Source of the DNA: Bostrychus sinensis
Lineage: Eukaryota > Chordata > Actinopteri > Gobiiformes > Eleotridae
NCBI GenBank assembly: GCA_020698575.1
Contig: CM036257.1
Span: forward strand, 22,831,520 to 22,895,519
DNA length: 64,000 nt
Direction of reading: 5' to 3'
Position 1 is the first letter of the stretch; the number at the start of each line of letters is the position of its first letter. A program made the translations under genes and the position numbers. The notes beneath the pieces are model-generated. The model was not told where the DNA came from and ran no database searches. It saw only the letters and a list, made by a program, of their open reading frames with translations. Positions 36,294 through 46,914 of the stretch are shown piece by piece.

Positions 36294-37236
36294 ACATGCA
36301 TGTATTTGGATGGAGGGAATAAGCTGAATACGGCTGGGTAAAATTAAACAATACCTTTGTGGTAAATATATATATATTCAATACCAAGTTTCAATAACTA
36401 GTGGGACCTTTAATGTTCCTTTGCATGTTTGAATCAAATAAATAACACAGAATAAATCTTACAAACCAGGGGTCGACCAATATATCATATTGGGACGATT
36501 TTTGCCTTTTTTAGTCAGTCGGCCGATTCTTGCCCTTTAATGCCGATTTTCGGTCAAGCACATGTCCGGCAACCAATGTGACTGAAGGACCCCAGCTTCA
36601 CCACCCATCTGGTAGCAGTCTGGACTCTTATTCTGCAGTTCATTTTAAACTTCAAAATTGTTTTATCTCAGCCTGAAAAACTCAAAACAGAAATAAAAAG
36701 ATTTTGCTCATATCGCTGGCATAGAACCTCGTAGAACAAAAACTTAAAAAGCATTTTTGTAGCTCTCCTCAAGCTCTACCTGCACAGCAAGTTTGATTCT
36801 TACTAGTCCAATTCTAACACATTTGTTTGCATTTACTGAGACAAATAGCTATATAATATGAAATTCTTTCATAAAATTAAGAAAATCTGCCCTAAGCATC
36901 GGTCCCAAAAATCAGCCGGGTCTATTGGCCATTGGCTGCTCTGAATTAAAAAAATCGGCATCAACATCGGCCATAAAAAAACCCATATCAGTCGACCTCT
37001 AATACAAACTACTGATTTTAACTTACAACTAACTAACTTTTGCTCCAAAAATGTATTCAATATTATTGTGTTTTATGATTGTAAAGGATGAATCAGCACA
37101 ACATAAGTATCAGAAAAATATTGCTCTAGTACCAGTATCAAAAACCAGGTATCATTTAAGCACTGGTATCGAAAAAATCTGAACACTACTCAGCCCTTCA
37201 TGCATGTATTTGGAAGGAGGGAATAAGCTGAAGTAA
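36294..37236. repeat. 36-bp direct repeat flanking the hAT pair
   Basis: 'catgcatgtatttgg(a/t)...ggagggaataagctgaa' occurs at 36294-36329 and 37201-37236, immediately outside the outer hAT. Too long for a hAT target duplication. Confidence 0.7.
36467..37001. mobile_element. hAT element nested in an older hAT
   Basis: Ends CAGGGGTCGACC and the complement of TAGAGGTCGACT; flanking octamers TTACAAAC (36459-36466) and ATACAAAC (37002-37009), 7 of 8 equal. 535 bases, non-autonomous. The host element spans about 36330-37196 (GGCTGGGTA end and complement of GGCTGAGTA). In nt5c1a intron 2. Confidence 0.75.
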
Positions 37237-37829
37237 GGTTAAGAGTAGGGATTAAATTGAACCCACAACCTTCTTACTGAGAGACAAAAGCACTACCCAC
37301 TCTGCCACAGTGCACCTTGCCTTATATTAAGCTATCCTATAAGTTTACATGTAGTGTTGACGATACCTAAAGCGACTAAACTCAGCTTTTACAAAACCTG
37401 TTCAACTACTCCCCTGCACAATTGTTTTTATGATGTGTTTGTGAAGTAGCAAACATGGATTTCTAGTGTCCCGTGTAGGACAGCATTCCAGCGTTAGAGT
37501 GGAGGTGGAAAAAAGGACAGGGTCACTTCAGGCAAAAGTGCCACCTAAGAATTATTTGGCTCCCACAGTACAATCTTTCAACAGAGGTCTAGGTTATCAT
37601 AGTTTACAAAGAGGCCAATTCCTATTTGAGTATTATCAATATTATCAAATTAATTATATGTACCATTGGCTTTTATTATTGACTTGTGCTTTGCTGTTAT
37701 CAGCGGACTATAATAACTAATTAAATATTTGCATCTGAGTCACATCTGGGTTGTCATTAGTCCAGACAATAAGTGTAGCAGTGTATTCCTATTATATATT
37801 TCAGCCACAAAGGTTTTCACACTAGTGTA

Positions 37830-37955
37830 CTCTTTGTGCCAGCGCCAAGCCTGGATAAATGGAGAGCATGAAATCTATGGCAAATCACTGTACGCTAGGA
37901 GACAGATGACTTGCTGTGGAAACCCTAGAAGAGTTAAAGCCCAAAGAAAATAACA
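37830..37955 (+). mobile_element. LINE-type 3' tail fragment
   Basis: 'gtgccagcgccaagcctgg' followed by 'ataaatggagag', 'gatgacttgctgtggaaaccc' and 'gttaaagcccaaagaaaa'. Confidence 0.65.
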
Positions 37956-38365
37956 TTTTTATATATTTAAAGTATTGTATAGTTAGGTTGTTGTAGATGT
38001 AAGTAGATGAAGGCAAGCAGCTCTATAACAAGTGCTTTACTGAGGGTGAGGAAGTTATTCGACAGGATTGAGTAATGCAGTGGATACTATCACATACCAG
38101 TGTACAGCCTGGGGCATATTTATACTGTAAGGCCTATTTAATTCAGTTTAAACTCAACCTCTCTGGGCCAAAAACCACATTTGTGACATGTTTGGTGGGG
38201 TGTGGCAAAGATGTTTAAACTTAGGGTGACTACGTGATAATAATAACGCAATCCCTAATCACAAGCTGCCTAACTTGAAATGAGCATTACTGGTATAGCT
38301 TACAGAAGTCGTTCTACAAAGTGCCACTGCAGAAAATATGTGGCTTTCCAAGAACCATTTTTAAT

Positions 38366-38965
38366 GTAATAAACCAGGACTAAACCAGGTCTAAACAAGG
38401 AAAGAACCAGTGCTAAACCAGGACTAAACCAGGTCTAAACAAGGAAAGAACCAGTACTAAACCAGTACTAAACCAGGTCTAAACAAAGAAAGAACCAGTA
38501 CTAAACCAGGACTAAACCAGGTCTAAACAAGGAAAGAACCAGTACTAAACCAGTACTAAACCAGGTCTAAACAAAGAAAGAACCAGTACTAAACCAGGAC
38601 TAAACCAGGTCTAAACAAGGAAAGAACCAGTACTAAACCAGGACTAAACCAGGTCTAAACAAAGAAAGAACCAGTACTAAACCAGGACTAAACCAGGTCT
38701 AAACAAGGAAAGAACCAGTACTAAACCAGGACTAAACCAGGTATAAACAAGGAAAGAACCAGTACTAAATCAGGACAAAACCAAGTCTAAAGTGAGGCTA
38801 AACCAGGACTACACTAATAATAAACCAAGATCAGGACATAAACAGGACTAATCCAGCATATAATCAGGACTAAACCAAGTCTAAGCTAAGGCTAAACCAG
38901 GACTAAGCTAGTACTAAAACAGGACCAATCCAGGAATAAACCAGGATTAAAACAGGTCTAAACCA
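38366..38965 (+). repeat. 44-bp higher-order minisatellite
   Basis: About nine units made of four short modules: AGGACTAAACC, AGGTCTAAAC, AAGGAAAGAACC, AGTACTAAACC. Alternate units swap AAGG/AAAG and AGGACT/AGTACT, suggesting an 88-bp dimer. The array decays into simple ACTAAACCAGG variants after 38770. In nt5c1a intron 2. Confidence 0.93.
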
Positions 38966-38973
38966 GGACAGAC

Positions 38974-39142
38974 CTTTTTACGCAAAGGGGGTGCATTTTG
39001 TTGAAGTTCATGTGTAACTTACTGAGTCTAAAGAGCATTAAATAAGGATACAGCTGCTACAGTTTAGAGCCTACAAAACTTTTGATCCCAGCATACTCCA
39101 GCAGCAGGCCAACACCAGCTCACAGCACATGAGAGCCCATTC
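38974..39142 (+). repeat. Intronic copy of the nt5c1a upstream segment
   Basis: 169 bases matching 40136-40304 with four mismatches, offset 1162, same orientation. It splits the minisatellite into 38366-38965 and 39150-39400. Confidence 0.95.
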
Positions 39143-39149
39143 ATCAGAC

Positions 39150-39400
39150 TAAACTAGCATATAACTAGGAATAAACCTGGTCTAAACTAAGGCTAAACCA
39201 GTACTGAACTAGTTCTAAACCAGGATTACTAAATCAGGACAAATCCAGGACTAAACCAGTACTAAAACAGCATACACCCAGTACATAACCAGGTCTAAAC
39301 CAGGACTAAGCAATAGTTTACACTTCAAATTTAATCCACAACCAGAGCAGGACTAAATATGGATTAAACTAACGCTAAACTAAATCAGTGCAAAAGACTC
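39150..39400 (+). repeat. ACTAAACCAGG minisatellite, second part
   Basis: Degenerate 11-base units continuing after the inserted 169-bp block, still in intron 2. Confidence 0.85.
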
Positions 39401-39517
39401 CTGAGTACCAGAAGAAGCCTGCAAATCCGTACAAGTTTAGGAATCACTGGTTTTCAATACTTTTGCAACCACACCCTGCACGGCTCCACGAAGGTAGCTC
39501 AAGAGCCTGTACTGTAC

Positions 39518-39685
39518 CTTGACGAAGGGGAACGCAGGCCCGGGTTTGAGAGGCTCGTTTTCGTGCTCCACCTGATGGGCCACGTACTTCTCCACCCCTT
39601 GCTCCTTGAAGATCTTCCTCTCCTCCACCAAGTTGAAAAGGGTGCGAGAGGAGACGGCGATAGTGACAGCATTCCGTGGTTTGGG
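39518..39685 (-). CDS. nt5c1a: nt5c1a coding exon 2
   Basis: 56 codons, phase 0 in and out, acceptor ctttacag and donor AAG|GTACAG. Encodes [14 protein letters not shown], the start of the conserved nucleotidase core, and ends in the very conserved GPAFPFVK. Confidence 0.93.
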
Positions 39686-39829
39686 CTGTAAAGATTTAGG
39701 GGAATAAAACGAGGAAATGCGTAAAATGGCGTACGATTTTGAGTCGCTCTTGTATTGAAAGTGAGCTTAAAGTGTGGAAGTGTGCACATCAGTAACCATG
39801 AGTGTAATAAGGACGTTTTAACAACTCAC

Positions 39830-39943
39830 GGGTCTTGGTTTTGCAGTTTTAAGGTTGTCAAAGAATGCCTTGGCTTCAGCCCAGTCCTTCTCCTCAGCGA
39901 CGTCCACTTCACCAGTTCCCTCGTGTGGCTTGATTTCGCTCAT
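39830..39943 (-). CDS. nt5c1a: nt5c1a coding exon 1 (start)
   Basis: Encodes 38 residues from MSEIKPHEG to AKPRP, phase 0 at the donor (CCC|GTGAGT). The start was chosen because A is at -3 (aaaaaATGa), it is the first ATG of the open stretch, and the acidic segment ending in WAEAKAFFDNL matches the WEEAKxFYDNL element near the N-terminus of the family. The part before that element is lineage-variable. Confidence 0.9.
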
Positions 39944-40135
39944 TTTTTATTTTTAACTTTAAAGAGTACTGGTAGTGAAGTCAGAAGGGTAAAGTTGATG
40001 TAGGAGTGACAGAATGGCAGCCTGATACAACGACTAGGAAACTCCGCGGAAATGTAAGAAAGAGAAACGAGTCTGGTGGGCGTGGCTCCGCGGTGACGCA
40101 TGAGGCGCTGATTCGCTCCAAAGACGCGGTCGGAA
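39944..40135 (-). promoter_or_regulatory. nt5c1a: Likely nt5c1a promoter and 5' leader
   Basis: A CpG-richer stretch directly upstream of the start codon. It contains a GGGCGTGGC box (KLF/SP-like), two CCGCGG sites and a TGACGCA (CREB/ATF-like) site, without an obvious TATA box. It ends abruptly where the duplicated 169-bp segment begins (40136). The exact transcription start cannot be read. Confidence 0.5.
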
Positions 40136-40304
40136 CTTTTTACGCAAAGGGGGTGCATTTTGTTGAAGTTCATGTCTAACTTACTGAGTCTAAAGAGCAT
40201 TAAATAAGGATACAGCTGCTACAGTTTAGAGCCTACAAAACATTTGATCCCAACATACTCCAGCAGCAGGCCAACACCAGCTCACAGCACCTGAGAGCCC
40301 ATTC
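40136..40304 (+). repeat. 169-bp segment upstream of nt5c1a
   Basis: Begins CTTTTTACGCAAAGGG, 193 bases before the nt5c1a start codon; near-identical copy inside intron 2 at 38974-39142. Confidence 0.95.
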
Positions 40305-42730
40305 GTGAAATACAGGGGCAGCAACATCAACCATAATATTCCAACCCAATAAGATACTTCCTCAAATATTTATTCTGCATTTTACACAAGGAATAATTGT
40401 CTTACTTGTCTTTATCTTACCTTTTGGTTTTGAACATGAACCTCACTTCTTATACGATTCGCTGAGCAATGAACGAGTGGGTCATTATCCTAATACGTGG
40501 GACAGGGGTACAAATGCCTAAATGGCCGTGCAGTACAACCAAAAGTGGGACAACAGGTGGTCACGCTAATAGCACCAGTTCCATCAAAAGACTATTAAGC
40601 AATTAATAAATCATGGTGTTAGCTAATTTATTATTGTCTAGTGTCATTTTATGATACAACTCTTTATTTTTTCCACACATATCTACTTATTTCATATTAT
40701 TAGGATCCCAGTGGTTCCCAAAGTGGAGTCCGGGCCCCCTGGTGGGCCATGAAGTTACTGCAGGGGGGCAAAGGTTGTCTATATTACAGAAAAAGAAAAT
40801 GAGTTTAAAATGAATTCAAATTAGGTATTTATTAAATAATACAATTTTTAGCCAACCGTCTGTGTTTTTGTAATGTTTTTAGATTAATCTATAGGGAAAA
40901 ACACAACATAGGATTTTTGAACATGGGTTCATTGTTAGGGGTACCGCATGGGATTACCTTACTTTTTAAGGGGACCATGATTGGTCCTTGACTTTGGGAA
41001 AGGCTGGCTTAAGACATAAAAAATAAATAAATTTAAAAAAAAGCAAGCCTTATGGCAGTGGTGTCAAACATGTCAAACTGTGTATATTGGTGGATGAGAA
41101 TCTTCTAATTGGAATACATTAAGTAAATATTGCAAACCTCAATGCACTGTACAATGACAATAATAAGTTATACAGTTTCTGTCAATTAGTTGAGTGGACA
41201 ATAATAACATGTTGATATTGCCATTAGGCCTGTTTGAATGCTACTTATTGCCTGTGTATCAGCTTAAGGGCAGTTTGAAAAGTCTTCCTGGTGCAGAGGC
41301 TGGTGGTGGATGAGGCCAGAGTCCTTCAGGACGTCTGTTGCTGGTTTTTTGAACCTCTCCATTTACAGTAAGCCCCTGTCCCCGCTGCTTCGCTGATAAA
41401 AGACTTAGTGGTGGTCAGTTTTAATTATCGTAAAAGCTAATTCAAATGGGTGGGGGTGGTGTGATTTCCCAGTGGACCTCAAGGCCTTGTGGGAAATGTT
41501 CCTGTTATACTGAAGCTATTAGTTAAATTAGGGTTGCAGCAGGTAAAGATTTGTCTGTACCTTTGTCTCTGTCCCTTAGTCCAAAACAAAAGTGCTGCTC
41601 TCTTTCAGTGTATTTTGGTTGCACCAGGTTTGAAACAGTGTGTCCTTGGTCACTCTTAAAAGACCTGCTGCTAAAAGGTCATTGTGGATTGACCTGCACT
41701 GAGAGCTGGGGAGGGGGTCTGACATCTGCACCAGCCTGTTCAGAGGCTGGTCCAGTACTGTGGGGACAAACCAGTCAAGTGCTGAAGACATAGTGAACAT
41801 ATCAAACTGCAGAAACTATTACAAAAACAGTTTGGTCCTGGCCTGAAATAAAGACATTGTGCCATGGAAATGCAACATGGAGTGTTTCAACCTATAGAGT
41901 AAAAAATAATAAGTCAGCCTTCCCAGACCATCTGACATTTCACACTGAAATATTGAAGCATGTTGGAGCTGGCAGGAGTTGATTTAACTGGAGCATATGG
42001 CCTCATTATCATAAGTCCAGCATTGTTCAAAAAGAGCATTAAATCAGGGCTGTTTTTAATTTTGACTTTTCTCAGTTCCAGTCTCACAGTGTTCTGGGTT
42101 AGTAGGTTAGATTCACAGATTTGTACTCCACTGCTCTGCCCTGCTAGAAATTATTAGGTACACACAAAAATGGAAATGCAGGACATGATCAAGACAACCA
42201 AAGCCTTTAAGCTCACAGATGTGTACTATAAATTTGGGGTGGCAGCTCAGTAGGTAGATCTGTTCACCCACTGAGGAATGAATGACAGAGTGTCTATAAT
42301 GTGCTATATAAGGCCATTGAATTATTCTCTATATATCTATTATTTTATAAACTCCCCTAAGCTTATAAAGTCCGAGTCTGCTGACGTTAGCCTGACCACA
42401 TTCTAAGGAAAACTGTCTTATGCCATAAACTCTGTGTTTTAATGTTTCCAAAGGCTACAGTCAGAGAACTAGTTGTAGCGAGTTTGGAGGCTGTATGTGA
42501 TGACTGACATTTCTTTGTTCTATCAGATGTGAGCTATAAAAATGACACATTGTGGCTGACAGCCTTCCCCTGTGAACCTATTACTGTTTTATAGACATGG
42601 GCTGGGAAAAGAAAAGGCTCCATAGACAGCAGTTTCTTTTATTCTAGGAGACAGAAAATAAATTTTGAGTTCTCGAGGCATAGGACTGATTGCCTGTAGA
42701 AGCACTTTCAACTCTACAAATCAACACTAA
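40305..42730. other. nt5c1a-syt14 intergenic region, left part
   Basis: A hAT-like remnant at about 40703-41010 (CAGTGGTTCCCAAAGTGG; complement of CCAGCCTTTCCCAAAGTC at the other side). The rest is unique AT-rich sequence without supported exons. Confidence 0.45.
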
Positions 42731-42734
42731 CATT

Positions 42735-43100
42735 AAAGGTCCTATATTAATGTATTCTTTTTTCAGGCTTTTTGGAATAGTTTTGGACACCTTTGCCTTA
42801 GTATTTCACATTTTATAACTTAAAATAATGTATATGTGTAGAAAATGTCTTCTTTTGGAAAGCTGTTAGTTGGACTTTGCACAGACTGTTTGGATTAGGT
42901 GTCTGCCGCCCCCTGCTGGCAACAGTGGGGAATGGAGAGAGCATAAAATGGCTATTTAGCACAGATGTTAGCAACATGACGCTAACAGATAGATAAATGG
43001 GCTGAATGTTTGTAGTGACAGTGATTTATGTGTTAAACTTAAGTATCAGGTGTATGGGTATGAAACGCACAAGTGTCAAGCGAGCGTTTTCAGTGTTGAG
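42735..43100 (-). repeat. Dispersed repeat R3, minus copy, with CTCF-like core
   Basis: Inverse of the 18145 copy: 'ggacacctttgcctta', 'ggattaggtgtctg', GCCCCCTGCTGG (42908-42919), 'gctatttagc'. Confidence 0.85.
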
Positions 43101-43229
43101 AAGTAGATGGGCTCACTAAACAGGATTACTCTTACAATTGTAAACAAAAACAAAATACTTCGCCAGGCAGGTGTTTCAGGTGCAAATGACACTACAAAGC
43201 ATCTTCACATATATAATTTATAATAATAA

Positions 43230-43544
43230 AGGATTGGATTTATATTGTACTTTTACAAGCTTCTCAAAGTGCTTTACATTAATCCATTCAGTCACACTCT
43301 GTGGTGGTGAGCTACTTCTGTAGCCACAGCTGCCCTGGGGCAGGCTGATGGGCGCGTGGCTGACATTTTGTGTCTATGGCCCCTCCGACCACCACCAGAC
43401 ATACTCACACTGACACATTCATAGGCAAGGTGGGTGAAGTGCCTTGCCCAAGGACATGATGACAGTCTGCAATGCTGGTAGTGGGGCCAACCTTCGGGTT
43501 AGTGGGCATACGTCTCTACCGACTGCAGCTACTGCCGCCCCAGA
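43230..43544 (-). mobile_element. tRNA-derived SINE
   Basis: On the minus strand it starts GGGGCGGCAGTAGCTGCAGT, a decayed A box, and has 'gggcaaggcacttcacccacc' in the body and a LINE-like tail near 43230 ('aaagcactttgagaagc'). A better preserved copy is at 57790-58070. Confidence 0.75.
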
Positions 43545-43807
43545 TTTATCTATCGCTGAGTGTCATGTTGCTGATAACCATGCTAAATAGCCATTTTATG
43601 CTTTGTCAATTCCTCACTGTTGCCAGCAGGGGGCGTCAGACACCTAATACAAGCATTCTCTGCAAAGTCCAACTAACAGCTTTCCAAAAGAAGACGTTTT
43701 CCATACATAAACATTATTTTAATTTAACAGATCTCCAAAATATGTTTTCCATATATGCACATTATTTTAAGTTATAAAACGCAAAATACTGATACAAAGG
43801 AGTCAAA

Positions 43808-43815
<8 letters not shown>
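43545..43815 (+). repeat. Dispersed repeat R3, plus copy, with CTCF-like core
   Basis: CCAGCAGGGGGC at 43623-43634, 'agacacctaatacaagc' and 'tctgcaaagtcc' as in the other copies; ends at an AT array. Confidence 0.85.

Positions 43816-43886
<71 letters not shown>
43811..43886. repeat. (TA)38 microsatellite upstream of syt14
   Basis: 76 uninterrupted bases of TA, about 260 bases before the syt14 start codon. Confidence 0.97.
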
Positions 43887-43889
<3 letters not shown>

Positions 43890-43979
43890 GATAACAGGGG
43901 ACCTGTTAATTTCACCATCTCTTTCCCATAGCTCCTCTCAGAAGTCAAAATTAGGCCTGTCCTATCTGTTATGACTCAT

Positions 43980-44149
43980 CTGCTGCCACCTGTCCTACAC
44001 TTTCCTCCAACATTTTACGCACGGCCCTGACTGCTTACACAGCTCACTCTCACGTAGAGCCTATAGTTTGTCTTGGCACCGGAATGACCTCCCTCCTCCA
44101 TCACCCCCTCCCCCCTCCTCGCAGTTGGTAGAGTCCGGGACGGAGCATC
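43980..44149 (+). promoter_or_regulatory. syt14: Likely syt14 promoter and 5' leader
   Basis: Unique CT/GC-rich sequence before the start codon, including a long C/T tract (about 44090-44121), in contrast to the AT repeat and dispersed repeats just upstream. No TATA box is obvious. CpGs continue through the start of intron 1. Confidence 0.45.
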
Positions 44150-44162
44150 ATGGCGATAGACG
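44150..44162 (+). CDS. syt14: syt14 start exon
   Basis: ATGGCGATAGACG followed by GTGAGT: codes MAID plus one base (phase 1). G at +4 supports the start. The position matches the MAIE start of vertebrate SYT14. It sits at the left edge of a CpG-richer block that runs to about 44840. Confidence 0.85.
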
Positions 44163-44806
44163 GTGAGTATATAGCTCCTCGCGCTCAGGTGTCCTGCGGG
44201 ACTCCAGGCAAAACTTTTCCAGGGTGACAGGACGTTGTTTTATTTGCGCAGGTGACTCAAAGCTAACGGGACACTTCTAGGCGAGTAACATTTTTACAGG
44301 GCACGCCACGGAAAGCTCACTGTCACTGCAGTGCTCCGTGGGACAGCCGCACCGACGCAGGACTGTTGTGTTTTGTGTGGTCCTTCTCCGTACGTGGGAT
44401 AGGTGAAGTGATGCGGAGGCACGGTGCTCTGACAAAACCACGTGCACTAAAATGCTAATAACAGCGTTTTCCTGACGAGTGCTATCTAAATATTTACGTC
44501 TCCCCTCGTGCGGTCACGTGGTGCTGTACCTCTTATAGAATATTATAAAGAGTATCGACCAAAATTAAACTGTTCTTCCTCTTTGGGTCACGTGCTATCC
44601 CCTGGCTGTATCCTTGTTTTTAGCTTTATTAGCACTGTTAGCTTATTTCGCTTAATCGTGGTAAGACGTGGTTCGTTTAGGGAGGTAGTGACAGTGGCAC
44701 TGGCAGTGACAGAGATGCAGTAAAAAGCCAGGCGCGTGCAGTGTCCCGTCCCGCGCTCACCGCACTCTGTTGTGTCACGTGCGGCCGTGCGTGCGTCCTG
44801 CGTGTG

Positions 44807-44861
44807 ATGCTGAGTGAGAACAGCGTCACGGTCACAGAGATCTGGATACAGCAGAGGAGAG
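44807..44861 (+). CDS. syt14: Possible alternative syt14 first exon
   Basis: ATG begins 18 open codons (MLSENSVTVTEIWIQQRR) plus one base, followed by GAG|GTAAAC. This is phase 1, the same as the main start exon, so it could splice to 48122 or 56945 in frame. It lies in the CpG-rich block 0.65 kb after the main start exon. There is no homology support; it may be chance. Confidence 0.25.
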
Positions 44862-44869
44862 GTAAACTT

Positions 44870-46690
44870 TACATGAAGCAGATTCATTTACATCAAAGAA
44901 TATCTTTATCCTGTTAAAAGCTGATACGTTCTGGGTTATAGAGTCTAACACTTCTCTGGAAATCCTGCCGTCTGTGGTGATTATTCTTCAAAAAGTGGTC
45001 ATATAAAACATCATTGTTTATTAATACTTTAATAATTCATTTAGTTTAGATTCAAAATCTCTTGCATTTTATTCCTCTAAGCTCAAATTCAAGATAAATA
45101 ATAATAATTTGCCTGCTTTGAAAATAAAAGTATAACAATTACATTTACATATTTTAAATGTATATTTTATTTTCACAATAGATAAAAAAATAAAATAAAT
45201 AGTATTATTATACTAGCAATAACCAATATAATTCTACATAATACTACAAAAAAAAAACAAAAAAAACAAAACACGATTTGAATACCTCCCCTAAACCTTT
45301 AAAACCTATTAAAATATGTAACAAAATACGATATTCAAATAATATCTTTAGCAGTTTTAGTCAATGAAACACTTAAGCTTGAAATATTTATAGTTATGAA
45401 ATAATTCTCAGTACCCCCTGCCAAGTCCCTTGCATAAGTTAGGAAGGTAGGTAGGAAAACACTGCTTTATGTAATATTCTGAATTATTGTGTTATGTAAC
45501 TGTATTATAACAATACTGTGTTTGTAGCTCTTTGAATTTAATGTAGGACATTCAGGGACTTGCTACAAAGATTAGCAAAATGGGCGGATACTATCACATA
45601 CAGCAGTATCATATTTTGCAATAGCAATAAACACGTGGCTCACATGTCGTGACTAAAAAGTTTAAAGCATAGCCCAAATGGCATTGAATAATGAATGAAT
45701 TTTTTGGGATCAGCTTACATTGCAGCATTACAATATACAAATCTTAAGCAACCAACCAAAAAAAAAAAAAGGAATAGTCTGAAGCAAAAGCGTATTTTAG
45801 CTCACTCCATATAGGCCTACATCAACAATCAGTTATGTCAGTGATCAGTGATAATGCATTACAAAAGTTTGTTATTTCATTAATTTACACTATAGTTATT
45901 GGTAACTGTACATTTTAAAGGTTTTAAAGCTCACCAGACATCAAGAAAAGTAAAAAATGATAATACATTTAATCTAAATCTAAATATTGGGTGCCTTGGT
46001 GGGCTCTTGTCTGTCTACCACTGTCAAAAGAAAGAATATAAAATTATATAATAAAGCTAAGAAACACACTTCTCTAAATACTGTTTGTGACTTGGAGGTT
46101 TAGATCCTGCGGCAGAGGAAAAATCACAGTCCCATAAAAGGCTCCGTTGCAAGTATAAAGCCTATGCAAAGTACTCCCGAGCAGCAAAGGCAAAATGATC
46201 CCCAATGTTACCTTTAATTTTGAAGCAAGTATCAAATAGCCAGCTGTGACATTACACCAGTGTTTATCTCGGTGTGAATACTAATCGGGTGTAAAGTGAA
46301 CTGGTCCGATGAGCGTCTGTCTGCTGCTGCTGCTAAAACTCAAAGCATTAAATCACAGCCTCGGGCCACTGCCAGCTCCTAATCCCTTTTGTTACTGCAA
46401 GAGTTTAATAAGGTCCTTAATTGCTTTTTCAATTTAATGACGGGGTGTCTGTGTCTCTTTCAGGAAGGCTCTGCTGCTGTTTTAGAGCTGCGAACATGCT
46501 GAGTTAAAGAAGAAATAATTAGTAAAAGTACAACTTGCACGAATGCGGAAAGGCTACAAACTTTCATCTCAAAAAATTCAGCAAATCAAAGTTATCAAAG
46601 CTGTAAATTAGAAATATAAGGAGTGTTTCTTTGAAGTAGAAGCAGATGTTGGTAGCTAATTGTTTGCTTGAGTCAGGGTAACAAACTATT
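44870..46690. other. syt14: syt14 intron 1, unique sequence
   Basis: AT-rich with A-runs (45246-45267, 45759-45770). About 46100-46500 is quiet, non-repetitive sequence containing 'ttaattgctttttcaatttaatga' and could be a regulatory element; no exon found. Confidence 0.35.
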
Positions 46691-46800
46691 AGCTCAAAAT
46701 TCCCCTGGAGGAGTTGGAGGAAGTGTCTGGGAAGATGGAAGTCTCTGGATAGTCTGCTACTCCCCTGGATAATGCAGAAGAAAATGAATGAATGGTCTTA
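46690..46800 (+). mobile_element. LINE 3'-end fragment
   Basis: 'cctggaggagttggagg' then 'aagtgtctgggaag' and 'atgcagaagaaaatgaatg' matches the terminus of the LINE at 49380-49547. Confidence 0.55.
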
Positions 46801-46914
46801 GACATTTAAATTTGATCTATTCTGCAAAAACACAAAACAAAATAATATAACAGTATAATTATCTAGAAATTGCAATATACTTATATTATCTCAGCAAATT
46901 ATATTATATTTGCA

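Larger units (their letters stand above)
30134..39943 (-). other. nt5c1a: nt5c1a gene, six exons, complete coding sequence
   Basis: Cytosolic 5'-nucleotidase 1A (cN-IA) hydrolyses AMP to adenosine and phosphate in the cytosol and is ADP-activated in mammals (established knowledge). Exons 39943-39830, 39685-39518, 35782-35653, 35509-35387, 32170-31983 and 30502-30134 have consensus AG/GT borders. Phases 0, 0, 1, 1, 0 agree throughout, giving 1092 nt and 363 residues, against about 368 in human NT5C1A. Diagnostic stretches are [29 protein letters not shown], the acidic [11 protein letters not shown] motif, LVTARSAAS, and IFFDDQMFH near the C-terminus. The paralogue NT5C1B is close. The short N-terminus without a long extension, [14 protein letters not shown] and the HVPYG ending favour 1A. 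The gene is head to head with syt14, start codons 4.2 kb apart. Intron 2 carries a minisatellite and a copy of sequence from upstream of the gene. Confidence 0.93.

Noticed and set aside
38366..38965. CRISPR-like regular spacing
   Set aside because: All of the 44-bp unit is repeated, there are no unique spacers, and the context is a vertebrate intron.
43500..43544. Possible tRNA gene (minus strand)
   Set aside because: Only the A-box region is tRNA-like and the cloverleaf cannot be completed; it is the head of a SINE.
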